Assembly (NCBI RefSeq): GCF_002086155.1
Contig: NZ_MVHE01000005.1
Location: 124,001-188,000 of the forward strand
DNA: 64,000 nucleotides
Reading direction: 5' to 3'
Source: Mycobacterium angelicum
GTDB taxonomy: Bacteria; Actinomycetota; Actinomycetes; Mycobacteriales; Mycobacteriaceae
The notes beneath the pieces are model-generated. The model worked only from the letters and a program-made list of their open reading frames with translations, made no database searches and was not told the DNA's origin. The translations under genes and the position numbers were made by a program. This document shows, one piece after another, positions 38,765 to 47,602 of this stretch (positions are counted from its first letter, which is position 1; each line of letters begins with the position of its first letter).

Positions 38765-39195
38765 GCCGACTTCACCTGGCAGAAGGTGAACGCATCGACG
38801 CCTTGCGCGGACTTCTCGTCCTTGACCTTGCCGTCGACGGTGATGCGGCAGCTGATGGTGTGGCCGTCGCCCTGCGCCAACAAGATCGGACTGGTGGCCG
38901 GTGCCGTCGTGGTGAGCGTCAGCGTCCAGGGCAGCGGGGCTTGTTTGACGCTTTGCGGATTCGCCGACAGGTCAAGGTAATTGATGGTCGCCAGGCTGCC
39001 AGGTGGCCCGAACACCTCATAGGTCACCCGCTTGGGGTTGAACGGCGGCGGGTCCTTGGCAATGCCGGAGCCTTCCCGGGTGATCTCGTTGTCCGAGCCG
39101 AAAATCCCGTGCATCCGGTGGATCACGAAACCCCCTAGCGTCAACGCCACCAAGACCAGCAGCGGCAACCAGTACCGCCTGACCGTCGTCATCAT
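38761..39195 (-). CDS. MmpS-family membrane protein (second copy)
   Basis: This MmpS has 144 residues, with one membrane helix (about 9-25), [11 protein letters not shown], then [39 protein letters not shown] and cysteine-containing [16 protein letters not shown] and TFCQVKSA. It aligns along its length with the other MmpS in the window. The ATG at 39195 overlaps the tetR stop, and its own stop overlaps the mmpL start, so regulator, accessory subunit and transporter are translationally coupled. Confidence 0.94.
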   Translation of the reverse strand: MMTTVRRYWLPLLVLVALTLGGFVIHRMHGIFGSDNEITREGSGIAKDPPPFNPKRVTYEVFGPPGSLATINYLDLSANPQSVKQAPLPWTLTLTTTAPATSPILLAQGDGHTISCRITVDGKVKDEKSAQGVDAFTFCQVKSA

Positions 39196-39845
39196 GAGAG
39201 CCCTACCTCGCAGTGTTTTCTGGCACGAGCAGGGGGTTTTCGCTTGGCAGTCAGATGAGCGGTGACCATGTCGGCGATTTCGCGGGCCCACTCCTTCCAC
39301 GTCAGGCCGTCGGGCAACCAGGGAGACATCGCGGCGCGGTGCGTCCCGGCCGCAATCACGGTGCGAAAGGCGATGTTGAGCGCCATCGTGGGATCGGGGT
39401 GGCCGATGTGCTGCCGGTGCGCCGCCGCCGCGTCGACGAAGCGCTGCTGCAAGTCGGTGACGGTGCGCATGCCCTGCTCGGGAGGGTCGGCCCGGCGGCC
39501 ACTGGCTAGCAGGACGGGAATGAGCCGGCCGCTTTGGTTGAGGGTTTCGGCCAACGCCGTGGTGAAGGCGTCGATGACGCCACCCAGTGATGGCTCGGCC
39601 TGGTCGAGTGCCGCGCCGACGGCCTCTTCCAGTCGCTCTGCCAGCGCTAGCTTTACCGCGTCGATCAACTGCTCTTTGCTTGCGAACCGTCGGTAGACGC
39701 CGCCGACGGAGACGCCGGCGTGATTGGCGACGCGCGCGATCGTGAGCTTTTCCGGCCCTTCGCTGACCAAGACTTCTTCGGCCGAGGTGAGTAGCCGCCG
39801 TAGCGCGGCGCGACTGCGGGCCTGCTGGGGCGGCGGCGCCGGCAT
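39192..39845 (-). CDS. TetR-family regulator of the second mmpS-mmpL operon
   Basis: This intact TetR protein has 217 residues. The helix-turn-helix is in EKLTIARVANHAGVSVGGVYRRFASKEQLIDAVKLAL. The C-terminal ligand domain ends EWAREIADMVTAHLTAKRKPP. The ATG at 39845 is used; a longer frame to 39947 has a basic, non-conserved extension. It is the first gene of the tetR-mmpS-mmpL operon and presumably represses its own promoter in 39846-40094, where a 20-base palindrome is present. Confidence 0.9.
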   Translation of the reverse strand: MPAPPPQQARSRAALRRLLTSAEEVLVSEGPEKLTIARVANHAGVSVGGVYRRFASKEQLIDAVKLALAERLEEAVGAALDQAEPSLGGVIDAFTTALAETLNQSGRLIPVLLASGRRADPPEQGMRTVTDLQQRFVDAAAAHRQHIGHPDPTMALNIAFRTVIAAGTHRAAMSPWLPDGLTWKEWAREIADMVTAHLTAKRKPPARARKHCEVGLS

Positions 39846-39953
39846 GGGTGCATCCCGCACTGCTGGATCCTTTCCGCCTGGCGTAAGGCGCGCGAAAAGT
39901 GTTCTGGCGCAGGCTATTTGCCGCCTCGCTCGGAACCATGGCGCCAAACAAGA

Positions 39954-39973
39954 ATGCGAATTTCTATTCGCAT
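39954..39973. promoter_or_regulatory. Candidate TetR operator between tetR and the ATPase genes
   Basis: ATGCGAA-TTTCTA-TTCGCAT is a 20-base palindrome with perfect 7-base arms. It is unusually AT-rich for this genome. It lies 109 bases upstream of tetR and 122 bases upstream of the divergent ATPase gene, so it could control both. No other clear structure is seen in the 249-base gap 39846-40094. Confidence 0.55.
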
Positions 39974-40094
39974 ATTACGGCGGTGACACCGCCGGCTCAA
40001 TACCCGATTTGGTTACCGCAGCCGAACCTTCGGGTTTCCTATGAGGAAACGTCGCGAAGTTTCCGGTGCGGCAAACCGGGTAACGCAATGACAC

Positions 40095-41300
40095 ATGAAC
40101 AACCGCGATCCATATCGCGAGGCAGCTCCGCAATCGCTACCGTCGCCCGCGGCACTAGGCCCTCCGACGCCCCGGCCACGCTGGCGAGACAGGCGGGTGC
40201 GCCAGCAGGTCGACGTAGCGACCGTGCCGCGCCGGGTTCAGCAGCTCAGTAATCCCGCCTATCAACGGCAGGCCATGGCGACGGGCGGGCCGGCCACCGC
40301 TCCATTCCGGCGGGTGCCGACGCCCGCGTCCACCGGACCGGAGAAAGTCGCGTCCGGCGCAGCGCCCGATTTCGACGCGAGTCCGGCCTGGAGGTCCGGC
40401 AGGTTCGACTGGCGGCGGCTGCTGGAGCGCATCAGGCAAATCCGTTCCCGGCCGAGCCGCGACGAGCTGTACCTGAACTGGCTGCGCGACCGGGCCTCCA
40501 GACCGGTAGGCAACGCCTACCCGATCGCGGTTCTCAACCTCAAAGGCGGCGTGGGCAAGACCACGGTCGTCGAAGCGCTCGGGTCCACCCTTGCTGACGT
40601 CCGCAACGGCGGCGTCATCGCCATCGACCTCGATACCGGCGATCTCGCCGAACGGCACGGGCGGCGCCGCCAGATCAACATGGCCGAGACACTCGCCGAC
40701 GGTTCGGTTCCCCCGTATCTGGACGAGCGCGCGCACGCATACCGCAACGGTTCGGGGCTGGACGTGCTGGGACTGCCCAAATACTCGCCCAGTGAGTGGC
40801 GACGTGAGCACGACGATTTCGTCAGCGGGCTGTCCAAGCTGGGAAAGAGCTACTCGGTACTGCTGGTTGACTGCCTGAAGTCGGTGAACTCCGGTGTGAT
40901 GCGAGCGGTCCTGGTGGAGTCCCGCGCTCTCGTCATCGTCAGCGGTGCATCGGTCGACGCGCTGCGAAAGACCCGAACCACGCTGAACTTGTTGCGCGAC
41001 AACGGATATCAGCGACTGTTGGAATCGGCGGTGCTGGTGGTCAACCGCACCGACCGGTCCAGGCCGAGAGCCGCGGCCAACACCGAACTCGCCCAGCTGT
41101 CCGGTCGGGTGGGGGCGGTCTTCATTTTGCCGTTCGATCGCCATGTACGCGAGGGCGCCGAGATCGTTCTGGAGCGGCTGAACCGCAAGAGCCGGCGCCG
41201 CTATCTCGAGCTGGCTGCGGTGCTGGTCGACCTGGCCGCCAGCAGCGCCGTGGAGCGAAATGCCGTCGCCGAAATCGGCGCGTATCCGCGTTCCGGTTGA
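40095..41300 (+). CDS. ParA/MinD-like ATPase with disordered N-terminus (copy 1)
   Basis: This 401-residue protein has a Pro/Arg-rich N-terminal tail of about 110 residues. A deviant Walker A ATPase domain follows: VLNLKGGVGKTTVVEALGSTLAD, IAIDLDTGDLAERHG and YSVLLVDCLKSV. It resembles the ATPases linked to ESX type VII loci (EspI/Rv3888c-like) more than chromosome-partitioning ParA, and no parB or parS site is evident. No ESX genes lie in the window. The ATG at 40095 is used. A paralogue follows downstream. The partner and cargo are unknown. Confidence 0.83.
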   Translation: MNNRDPYREAAPQSLPSPAALGPPTPRPRWRDRRVRQQVDVATVPRRVQQLSNPAYQRQAMATGGPATAPFRRVPTPASTGPEKVASGAAPDFDASPAWRSGRFDWRRLLERIRQIRSRPSRDELYLNWLRDRASRPVGNAYPIAVLNLKGGVGKTTVVEALGSTLADVRNGGVIAIDLDTGDLAERHGRRRQINMAETLADGSVPPYLDERAHAYRNGSGLDVLGLPKYSPSEWRREHDDFVSGLSKLGKSYSVLLVDCLKSVNSGVMRAVLVESRALVIVSGASVDALRKTRTTLNLLRDNGYQRLLESAVLVVNRTDRSRPRAAANTELAQLSGRVGAVFILPFDRHVREGAEIVLERLNRKSRRRYLELAAVLVDLAASSAVERNAVAEIGAYPRSG

Positions 41301-41331
41301 ACCCCGGATGGCGTGAAATTGTCGAATAGCT

Positions 41332-41379
41332 GAATTCCGCGTGGCGCCCGCAGTGGTGTCCTGGGGGTTTGCGGAATTC
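41332..41379. repeat. Inverted repeat between the two ATPase genes
   Basis: GAATTCCGC (41332-41340) and GCGGAATTC (41371-41379) are perfect complements around a 30-base spacer. They lie in the 129-base gap between the ATPase genes. A regulator site or a hairpin between cistrons are both possible. Confidence 0.5.
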
Positions 41380-41429
41380 GGCACGTTTGCCGGGTTTTCG
41401 GGGGCTCTGAATCGGCTATACCGGTGGGT

Positions 41430-42590
41430 ATGAGTGACCGCGGTCGCTTGCGCGAAGACTTTCAGCAGTTCGCTCCATCGGGAGATCGGCCCAACTGGCG
41501 CGGCAGATCGGACTGGACGTCCACCACGGTGCCCGAGATCTACCGGGCACCAGTCCACCGCCAGCCTCCAGAGCCGCAATCGGCATCCACGCCGACGCCG
41601 TCGGCGCTACGGCCGCGGATGCCGGTGGTCCGGCCAGAGCGGGTCCCGGGTGGAACCGCGCTCGACGGTTTGACCCAGGAGGAGGCCGACGACGCCACCC
41701 GGTCGGGCTGGCGTGAGCTGGTATCGCGCGTCATTCGCAGGGACGTCGGCTCAGGCAAGGGCCGCGAGCTAGAGCTGCGCGACCGCATCCGCGCCCCGCT
41801 CGGAAGTGCATTTCCCATAGCCGTGCTCAGCCTCAAAGGCGGAGTCGGCAAGACCACAGTGGTCGAGGCGCTTGCCTCCACTTTCGCCGACGCGCGCGAC
41901 GATCGGGTGATCGCCGTTGACCTCGACGGCGGGGACCTGTCCGAACGGCACGGTCGGCGCAGCCGGCTGAGCATGTTCGACCTGCTCAACGACTATTCGG
42001 TCACCCGTTATCCGGATGTGCGGGCGCATACCTACATGAACAGCTCAGGACTGGAAGTTCTCGGTCCGCCCGACTATGCGCACACGAATTGGCGAGTGGA
42101 GCGGCCCGACGTCGTCAAGACGTTCTCGATACTGCGCAAGCACTACTCGGTAGTGATGGTGGACTGTGTCAAGGCGCTCAAGTCCAGTTTGATGGAAGCG
42201 GTGCTGCCGGAATCGCAGGCTCTCGTGGTGGTGACGGGCACCTCCATCGACGCCATCAGAAAGACTAGGACCACGCTGGAGTGGTTGCGGCACAACGGAT
42301 ATCAGAAGTTGGTCGCGTCGACGGTGCTGGCGATCAACCACACTGCCCCCGGCGGACTCGACATCTTGTCGTGCAAGGAACTCGAGCAACTGTCGGCTCA
42401 GGTGGCCGCAACCGTGGTGCTGCCGTTCGACCGGCACGTACAGCTGGGCAAAGAGATCGGACTGGACCGGCTGAGCCGGAAGAGCCGGCGCTGCTATCTG
42501 GAGCTGGCCGCCGCGCTGGCTGACCTGTTTCCCGGCAACCACCTCGAGCGTCACCTGCGGGTGGTCGACGGGCACTCCGCGTCGCGCTAG
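41430..42590 (+). CDS. ParA/MinD-like ATPase with disordered N-terminus (copy 2)
   Basis: This is a 386-residue paralogue of the previous gene. The N-terminal tail is Pro-rich, and the ATPase domain has VLSLKGGVGKTTVVEALASTFAD, IAVDLDGGDLSERHG, YSVVMVDCVKAL and VVLPFDRHVQLGKEIGLDRLS. The ATP-site motifs are intact in both copies, so both are probably active, perhaps as a heterodimer. The ATG at 41430 is used; a GTG lies six bases earlier. A hairpin spans its stop, followed 32 bases later by gatB. Confidence 0.83.
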   Translation: MSDRGRLREDFQQFAPSGDRPNWRGRSDWTSTTVPEIYRAPVHRQPPEPQSASTPTPSALRPRMPVVRPERVPGGTALDGLTQEEADDATRSGWRELVSRVIRRDVGSGKGRELELRDRIRAPLGSAFPIAVLSLKGGVGKTTVVEALASTFADARDDRVIAVDLDGGDLSERHGRRSRLSMFDLLNDYSVTRYPDVRAHTYMNSSGLEVLGPPDYAHTNWRVERPDVVKTFSILRKHYSVVMVDCVKALKSSLMEAVLPESQALVVVTGTSIDAIRKTRTTLEWLRHNGYQKLVASTVLAINHTAPGGLDILSCKELEQLSAQVAATVVLPFDRHVQLGKEIGLDRLSRKSRRCYLELAAALADLFPGNHLERHLRVVDGHSASR

Positions 42591-42611
42591 TGGCGACCCG
42601 CTTCGCCACTA
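42588..42611. repeat. Short hairpin across the stop of ATPase copy 2
   Basis: TAGTGGCG (42588-42595) and CGCCACTA (42604-42611) are perfect complements with an 8-base loop that reads ACCCGCTT. The sequence resembles the two ends of the repeats at 23917-24074 joined directly, so it may be a deleted or minimal member of that family. It includes the stop codon and may act as a terminator. Confidence 0.55.
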
Positions 42612-42622
42612 GGATCTAGGCC

Positions 42623-44134
42623 ATGAGTCTTGCTGCGGAGGCCGACCTGCTGGATTACGACGAGGTACTGGCGCGCTTTGATCCAGTGCTCGGCCTTGAG
42701 GTGCACGTCGAGCTATCCACCGTGACAAAAATGTTCTGCGGCTGCGCGACCGCCTTCGGCGCCGAACCCAACACCCAGGTATGTCCGGTGTGCCTGGGCC
42801 TGCCCGGTTCACTGCCCGTGCTCAACGAGGTCGCCGTGGAATCGGCGATCCGTATCGGCCTCGCGCTGAACTGCGAAATCGTGCCGTGGTGCCGCTTTGC
42901 GCGAAAGAACTACTTCTACCCCGACATGCCGAAGAACTACCAGATATCGCAGTACGACGAGCCCATCGCTATCAACGGCTACCTAGAAGCTCCCCTGGAA
43001 GACGGCACCACCTGGCGGGTGGAGATCGAACGGGCGCACATGGAGGAGGACACCGGCAAACTCACCCACATCGGCAGCGAGACGGGCCGGATCCACGGCG
43101 CGACGACGTCGCTGATCGACTACAACCGCGCCGGTGTGCCGCTGATCGAAATCGTCACCAAGCCCATCGTGGGGGCCGGAGAACGCGCACCGCAGATCGC
43201 CCGCGCCTACGTGACGGCATTGCGAGACCTGCTGCGCGCCTTGGATGTATCCGACGTCCGGATGGATCAGGGCTCGATGCGTTGTGACTCCAACGTGTCG
43301 CTGATGCCAACCGGAACAACAGAATTCGGTACGCGAACCGAAACCAAGAACGTCAACTCGCTGAAAAGCGTCGAGGTCGCCGTCCGCTACGAGATGCAGC
43401 GCCAGGCCGCGGTGTTGGAGTCCGGCGGCCAGATCATCCAGGAGACCAGACACTTTCACGAGGCCGGCTACACCAGCCCTGGCCGGGCCAAGGAAACCGC
43501 CCAGGACTACCGGTACTTCCCGGAACCTGACCTGGAGCCCGTCGCACCCAGCCGCGAGCTGGTCGAACGGCTGCGCGCCACCATCCCCGAGCTACCGTGG
43601 TTGAGCCGCAAGAGGATTCAACAGGAATGGGGCATCTCCGATGAGGTGATGCGCGATCTGGTCAACGCCGGGGCGGTCGAATTGGTGACGGCCACCATCG
43701 GGCACGGCGCACCCAGCAAGGACGCCCGGTCCTGGTGGGGAAACTTCTTGGTGCAGAAGGCAAATGAGGCCGGCGTCCAACTCGACGAGCTGTCCATCAC
43801 CCCTGCCCAGGTCGCCGCGGTGATCGCGCTGGTCGAGGAGGGCAAGTTGTCCAACAAGCTGGCCCGCGAGGTCGTCGAGGGCGTGCTGGCCGGCGAAGGT
43901 GAGCCCGAGCAGGTGATGACCGCTCGCGGCTTGGCCCTGGTCCGCGACGACTCACTGACCCAAGCCGCCGTCGACGAGGCCCTGGCCGCCAATCCCGATG
44001 TGGCAGAAAAGATCCGCGGCGGCAAGGTGGCCGCCGCGGGCGCCATCGTGGGGGCGGTGATGAAGGCCACCCGCGGGCAGGCCGACGCGGCGCGCGTGCG
44101 CGAACTCGTCCTGGCGGCGTGCGGGCAGACCTAG
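42623..44134 (+). CDS. gatB: Aspartyl/glutamyl-tRNA amidotransferase subunit B
   Basis: GatB has 503 residues. The start [23 protein letters not shown], the zinc-site and catalytic-channel region with [36 protein letters not shown], and the C-terminal YqeY-like tail ending [14 protein letters not shown] are all typical. It binds and phosphorylates the mischarged tRNA and amidates it with ammonia from GatA. The ATG at 42623 is used. The following flavin-reductase-like gene overlaps its 3' end. Confidence 0.96.
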   Translation: MSLAAEADLLDYDEVLARFDPVLGLEVHVELSTVTKMFCGCATAFGAEPNTQVCPVCLGLPGSLPVLNEVAVESAIRIGLALNCEIVPWCRFARKNYFYPDMPKNYQISQYDEPIAINGYLEAPLEDGTTWRVEIERAHMEEDTGKLTHIGSETGRIHGATTSLIDYNRAGVPLIEIVTKPIVGAGERAPQIARAYVTALRDLLRALDVSDVRMDQGSMRCDSNVSLMPTGTTEFGTRTETKNVNSLKSVEVAVRYEMQRQAAVLESGGQIIQETRHFHEAGYTSPGRAKETAQDYRYFPEPDLEPVAPSRELVERLRATIPELPWLSRKRIQQEWGISDEVMRDLVNAGAVELVTATIGHGAPSKDARSWWGNFLVQKANEAGVQLDELSITPAQVAAVIALVEEGKLSNKLAREVVEGVLAGEGEPEQVMTARGLALVRDDSLTQAAVDEALAANPDVAEKIRGGKVAAAGAIVGAVMKATRGQADAARVRELVLAACGQT

Positions 44135-44610
44135 TGCTGGATCGGCTGACCGGGATCTTGAACGCCCCGGTGCTCGTCGCGACAACTCAGGCCGACGGTG
44201 AGCCCTCGGGCTGCCTGGTCGGTTTCGCCACCCAGGCCAGCATCCACCCGCCGAGGTTCCTGGTCGGGCTATCCCAGACCAACCACACGTTCACGGTGGC
44301 GCGGCGATCGGATTACCTGGCCGTACACGTGCTGTCGCGCCGGAACCTGAGCCTGGCCAAGCTATTCGGTGGTCAAACCGGCGACGAGATCAACAAGTTC
44401 AATCACTGCCGATGGCACAGCGGACCAGAAGGTATGCCGATACTCGACGAAGCGACGGCGTGGTTCGTCGGCAAGACGGTGCAGCGGATCGACCTCGGTG
44501 ACCATCTGGGCTATCTCCTCGAGCCCGCCGACGCATGGTTCGCCGACGAATCCCACGACCTCATTCACCTCTGCGACGTCATCGAGATCGAACCGGGCCA
44601 CGAGCCGTAA
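44119..44610 (+). CDS. Flavin-reductase-like FMN-binding split-barrel protein (copy 1)
   Basis: This protein has about 163 residues. The flavin reductase pattern is seen in [59 protein letters not shown]. Such proteins bind FMN or FAD and serve two-component monooxygenases or act alone. Two starts are possible: GTG 44119, overlapping gatB by 16 bases, or GTG 44134, on the last base of the gatB stop. The next gene is a clear paralogue, so this is a tandem duplicate. The substrate is unknown. Confidence 0.8.
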   Translation: MRADLVLDRLTGILNAPVLVATTQADGEPSGCLVGFATQASIHPPRFLVGLSQTNHTFTVARRSDYLAVHVLSRRNLSLAKLFGGQTGDEINKFNHCRWHSGPEGMPILDEATAWFVGKTVQRIDLGDHLGYLLEPADAWFADESHDLIHLCDVIEIEPGHEP

Positions 44611-44656
44611 TTCGGTTCTGCAACACAACGACGCCGTCCGCATCCATCATGGTGAG

Positions 44657-45223
44657 GTGATCGATGAATCGTTCGGCGACTTGATGGACATGCTGGATTC
44701 TCCGGTGTTGGTGGTGACGACGCAGGCCGACGGTCAGCCATCGGGTTGCGTGGTCACGTTCGCCAGCCAAACGAGCGTGCAGCCGCCCAGCTTCATGGTC
44801 AGCCTGCCGATGAGCAGTCACACCGTCGAAGTCGCGAGCCGGTCCGAATATATGGCAGTGCACGCCCTGCCGCGCCGCCAACAGGTGCTGGCCCAGCTGT
44901 TCAGTAGCCAATCCGAGGACCAGACCAGCCAATTCGCGCAATGCTCGTGGCGCGGTGGTCCGATGGGGATGCCGATTCTCGACGATGCGCTCGCCTGGTT
45001 GCTGGGCAGGATAGCGAGCCGAAGCGAGGTCGGGGATCACGTGGCATACCTATTGGAGCCCATCGCGGTATGGGCGCCCGAGTCGTCGGAGGATTTGCTG
45101 TACCTCTCCGATATGGACGAGGACTTCGAGCCAGGCCAGGAAGCGCCGCAGCGGCTCTACACCAACGAACGGGCCCAAGAGGCGCGCCGCTACGGCATGA
45201 GGTTCACCCTCGACGTGCCCTAA
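44657..45223 (+). CDS. Flavin-reductase-like FMN-binding split-barrel protein (copy 2, Rv3007c-like)
   Basis: This 188-residue paralogue of the preceding gene has SPVLVVTTQADGQPSGCVVTFASQTSVQPPSFMVSLPMSSHTVEVASRSEYMAVHALPRR. It carries an extra C-terminal tail (QRLYTNERAQEARRYGMRFTLDVP). The GTG at 44657 is chosen by alignment with copy 1; later ATGs at 44684 and 44690 would cut the domain. It lies 46 bases after copy 1 and converges with lppZ. Confidence 0.8.
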   Translation: MIDESFGDLMDMLDSPVLVVTTQADGQPSGCVVTFASQTSVQPPSFMVSLPMSSHTVEVASRSEYMAVHALPRRQQVLAQLFSSQSEDQTSQFAQCSWRGGPMGMPILDDALAWLLGRIASRSEVGDHVAYLLEPIAVWAPESSEDLLYLSDMDEDFEPGQEAPQRLYTNERAQEARRYGMRFTLDVP

Positions 45224-45236
45224 CCGGCGCCCGAGA

Positions 45237-45274
45237 GTTGATATCGCGGGCGCTATCGAGTTTCTAGATTGGGT
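45237..45274. repeat. 38-base repeat copy B, inside a wider inverted repeat
   Basis: This copy matches 29 of 38 bases of 12473-12510 and contains the imperfect palindrome GATATCGCGGGCGCTATC. It is enclosed by CGAGAGTT (45232-45239) and AACTCTCG (45280-45287), a perfect 8-base inverted repeat. It lies in the 100-base gap between convergent genes, so it may act as a terminator. Confidence 0.5.
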
Positions 45275-45323
45275 GGGCGAACTCTCGTTGGTACTGGTGT
45301 GACGGCTGTGACCAACGGGCCCG

Positions 45324-46445
45324 CTACGTCTTGTCGTCGTTGTTCCGCGGGAAGCCGCCACCCTGCGGGAACAGCGGGAACACCACGTCGTCGAGTTTCT
45401 CGGCGTCACCGGCGGTTCGGTTGACCGTCGCCCCCCATACGTTGCCGTCCGGCGACATCCGCAACGCCCAGGCATGGGCGTGGGTGTCCTTGCGGACCAC
45501 GTCGGGCTCACCGGTGACCGCACCGGTCGATGGGGCAAGCCGGACCGCCACCGTCAGCTTGGTGTTGATCAGGTTGACCAGCACCGTGCCGTCCATGGCC
45601 GCACAGCCGGCCACGCCGGGCTTGTCCGGCCAGGTCCACACCGTGGACACCTCGGATTTCTTGGTGATGCGCTGCAGGCGGTCCGCCGTCGGCGTGCGGT
45701 CTGCGACGTACAGCGACCCGTCGACCGGATCGATGCACAACCCGCCGCCCGACCCGACGCCGGATAGCGCCGTCGTCGGCGGCGCCTGCCCAATGGTGGT
45801 GGGCTGTTCGATGCGCAGCACCTTGCCGGCCAGCGACTTGGGGTCGGCCGCCATCGCCGGGTTGCCCGCATCGCCGGTGAGCACGACCAGCGTGGTGGGG
45901 CTGGTGAAGATCAGCGCGCCGGTATTGCCGGTGGCGCCCTTGGGAATTCCGGTCAGGATGTCCTTGGGGACGTCGCCGTCGGCGATCCGGATGACCCGGT
46001 TGTCGGTGGGCGTGCTGACGTAGGCGTACATCAGCCGGTCCTGGGAGTACGTCGGCGACAACACGATGTCCATCAAGCCGCCGTCGCCCGACGGGTCTAC
46101 CGGAATGACCAGCTTCACCTTGGGCTCGGCGCTGACGGAGATCTCTTTGACAGCGCCGGTGGTGCGCTCGGCGACCAACGCGGTCTTGCTATCGATGCCC
46201 ATGATCAGTCCGCTGGTGCTCTCTAGGCACCCCTGCATGACCCCGGGTGCCGGGCAGGCTTTGGGGAACGGTGTCGGCGGCAACGGCGGCGGCGGGGGAG
46301 GCGTCGAACTGGGCTGTGGCTTGAGTTCGGGGTTGGTGGTGAACGGCTGCGACTGTGCGTCGTTGAAGCGCGCGCAGCCGCTCGATACCAGCATCACCGC
46401 ACACAGTGCAGCGAGCCCGGATCGAACCGAGCGCCTTATCCGCAT
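45324..46445 (-). CDS. lppZ: Lipoprotein with sugar/sorbosone dehydrogenase-like beta-propeller
   Basis: LppZ has 373 residues, the length I recall for M. tuberculosis. The signal peptide has a positively charged start, MRIRRSVRSG, and a lipobox, VSSGC, with lipidated Cys24. A Pro-rich linker (residues 45-70) precedes a six-bladed propeller of the glucose/sorbosone dehydrogenase fold (GLMDIVLSPTYSQDRLMYAYVS, TLVVLTGDAGNPAMA). PQQ-binding residues cannot be confirmed. It is anchored on the outer face of the membrane. The ATG at 46445 starts the signal peptide; a longer frame does not fit a signal. Confidence 0.9.
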   Translation of the reverse strand: MRIRRSVRSGLAALCAVMLVSSGCARFNDAQSQPFTTNPELKPQPSSTPPPPPPLPPTPFPKACPAPGVMQGCLESTSGLIMGIDSKTALVAERTTGAVKEISVSAEPKVKLVIPVDPSGDGGLMDIVLSPTYSQDRLMYAYVSTPTDNRVIRIADGDVPKDILTGIPKGATGNTGALIFTSPTTLVVLTGDAGNPAMAADPKSLAGKVLRIEQPTTIGQAPPTTALSGVGSGGGLCIDPVDGSLYVADRTPTADRLQRITKKSEVSTVWTWPDKPGVAGCAAMDGTVLVNLINTKLTVAVRLAPSTGAVTGEPDVVRKDTHAHAWALRMSPDGNVWGATVNRTAGDAEKLDDVVFPLFPQGGGFPRNNDDKT

Positions 46446-46734
46446 GATCGACAGGCTACCTGTCGGGCGTCCGGCCACCTGCCGTCAAGGTCATCGCGCA
46501 ACCGATTATCGAGAGACACCAAGGGGGCAGGCGGCACCGCCGGCGGCGGCGTCGGCGGCAGTGGTGGCGGGGGCCTCTGACAACCGCGTTGCCTGAACCA
46601 CGGGGGGATTCTTGCTCCGGCGAGCCGGTCGTAGCGGCGCATCGGAACCATTTGGCGGGCGAACTGCGGATTTAACAGGCGGAAGCGCCGCCTAAATCCC
46701 CGATTCAGGCGAAAATGCCCTTACCCTGACACCC
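46446..46734. other. Divergent intergenic region between lppZ and doxX
   Basis: These 289 bases lie between divergent genes and should hold both promoters. A GC-rich stretch near 46520-46580 reads like PGRS or proline repeats in one frame, but the reading frames there are short and lack a ribosome site, so I do not call a gene. No strong palindrome is seen. Confidence 0.4.
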
Positions 46735-47592
46735 GTGACCAGTTCGAGTGACTCACATTGGCAGCGGCCGGGCGATTCCCCCGGTCCATCCGCGGGGCGA
46801 CCGGTCTCGGCAAGCCTGGTCGACCCCGAAGAGGACTTGACTCCGGCCAGGTTTTCCAGTGACTTCGGCGGCACCGGTACCGGAACCACCACCATCATCC
46901 CGCCGTACGACCCGAACAACTCGAGTACGGCGGCCAGCTCGGTGTACCACGCGCTCGATGCTCAGGAGCCGTTGCCCTACGTTCAGCCGCAGGCGGCCGG
47001 CCGGCAGATTCCGGCGGCGCCAGCCGCCATCGACATCGACGAAGAGGAAGACCGCCTGCGGGCCGCCGGCCGGCGCGGTACCCAGAATTTCGGTCTGCTC
47101 ATCCTGCGGATCGGCCTGGGTGCGGTGCTGGTCGCCCATGGACTGCAGAAGGTGTTCGGCTGGTGGGACGGGCAGGGGCTGACCGGATTCCGGCACTCGT
47201 TATCCGACATCGGCTACCAGCACGCCGACATCCTCGCCTACGTCAGTGCCGGCGGTGAGATCGTCGCTGGAGTGCTGCTGGTGCTGGGGCTGTTCACCCC
47301 GCTGGCGGCCGCGGGAGCACTGGCCTTCCTCATCAATGGCTTGCTGGCCAGCATGTCGGCCCAGCATTCGCACCCCTTCACCTACTTCCTGCCCAATGGG
47401 CACGAATACCAGATCACGCTGGTCGCGATGGCCGTCGCCGTCATCCTGAGCGGCCCGGGTCGCTACGGCCTCGACGCGCGCCGAGGGTGGGCGCACCGGC
47501 CGTTCATCGGGTCATTCGTCGCGCTGCTCGTCGGCATCGCCGCTGGTGTCGCCGTCTGGGTGTTCCTCAACGGCGTGAATCCGCTCGCCTGA
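46735..47592 (+). CDS. DoxX-family membrane protein (Rv3005c-like)
   Basis: This 285-residue protein has an acidic, low-complexity cytoplasmic N-terminus (residues 1-118). A DoxX domain with four membrane helices follows (LLILRIGLGAVLVAHGLQKVFG, then EIVAGVLLVLGLFTPLAAAGAL). A fifth hydrophobic segment lies at the C-terminus (FVALLVGIAAGVAVWVFL). In M. tuberculosis the homologue is reported to join SodA and SseA in a membrane oxidoreductase complex for oxidative stress defence. The GTG at 46735 is the start. It converges with cfp6, 10 bases apart. Confidence 0.9.
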   Translation: MTSSSDSHWQRPGDSPGPSAGRPVSASLVDPEEDLTPARFSSDFGGTGTGTTTIIPPYDPNNSSTAASSVYHALDAQEPLPYVQPQAAGRQIPAAPAAIDIDEEEDRLRAAGRRGTQNFGLLILRIGLGAVLVAHGLQKVFGWWDGQGLTGFRHSLSDIGYQHADILAYVSAGGEIVAGVLLVLGLFTPLAAAGALAFLINGLLASMSAQHSHPFTYFLPNGHEYQITLVAMAVAVILSGPGRYGLDARRGWAHRPFIGSFVALLVGIAAGVAVWVFLNGVNPLA

Positions 47593-47602
47593 CCTGGCCC
47601 TT

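Noticed and set aside
41301..41429. Possible small gene or parS site between the ATPase genes
   Set aside because: No open frame with a start and ribosome site was found, and the 9-base inverted repeat with a 30-base spacer does not match the parS consensus.
46436..46651. Small proline-rich gene between lppZ and doxX
   Set aside because: The frame is short, lacks a convincing ribosome-binding site, and its composition follows from GC-rich repeats.
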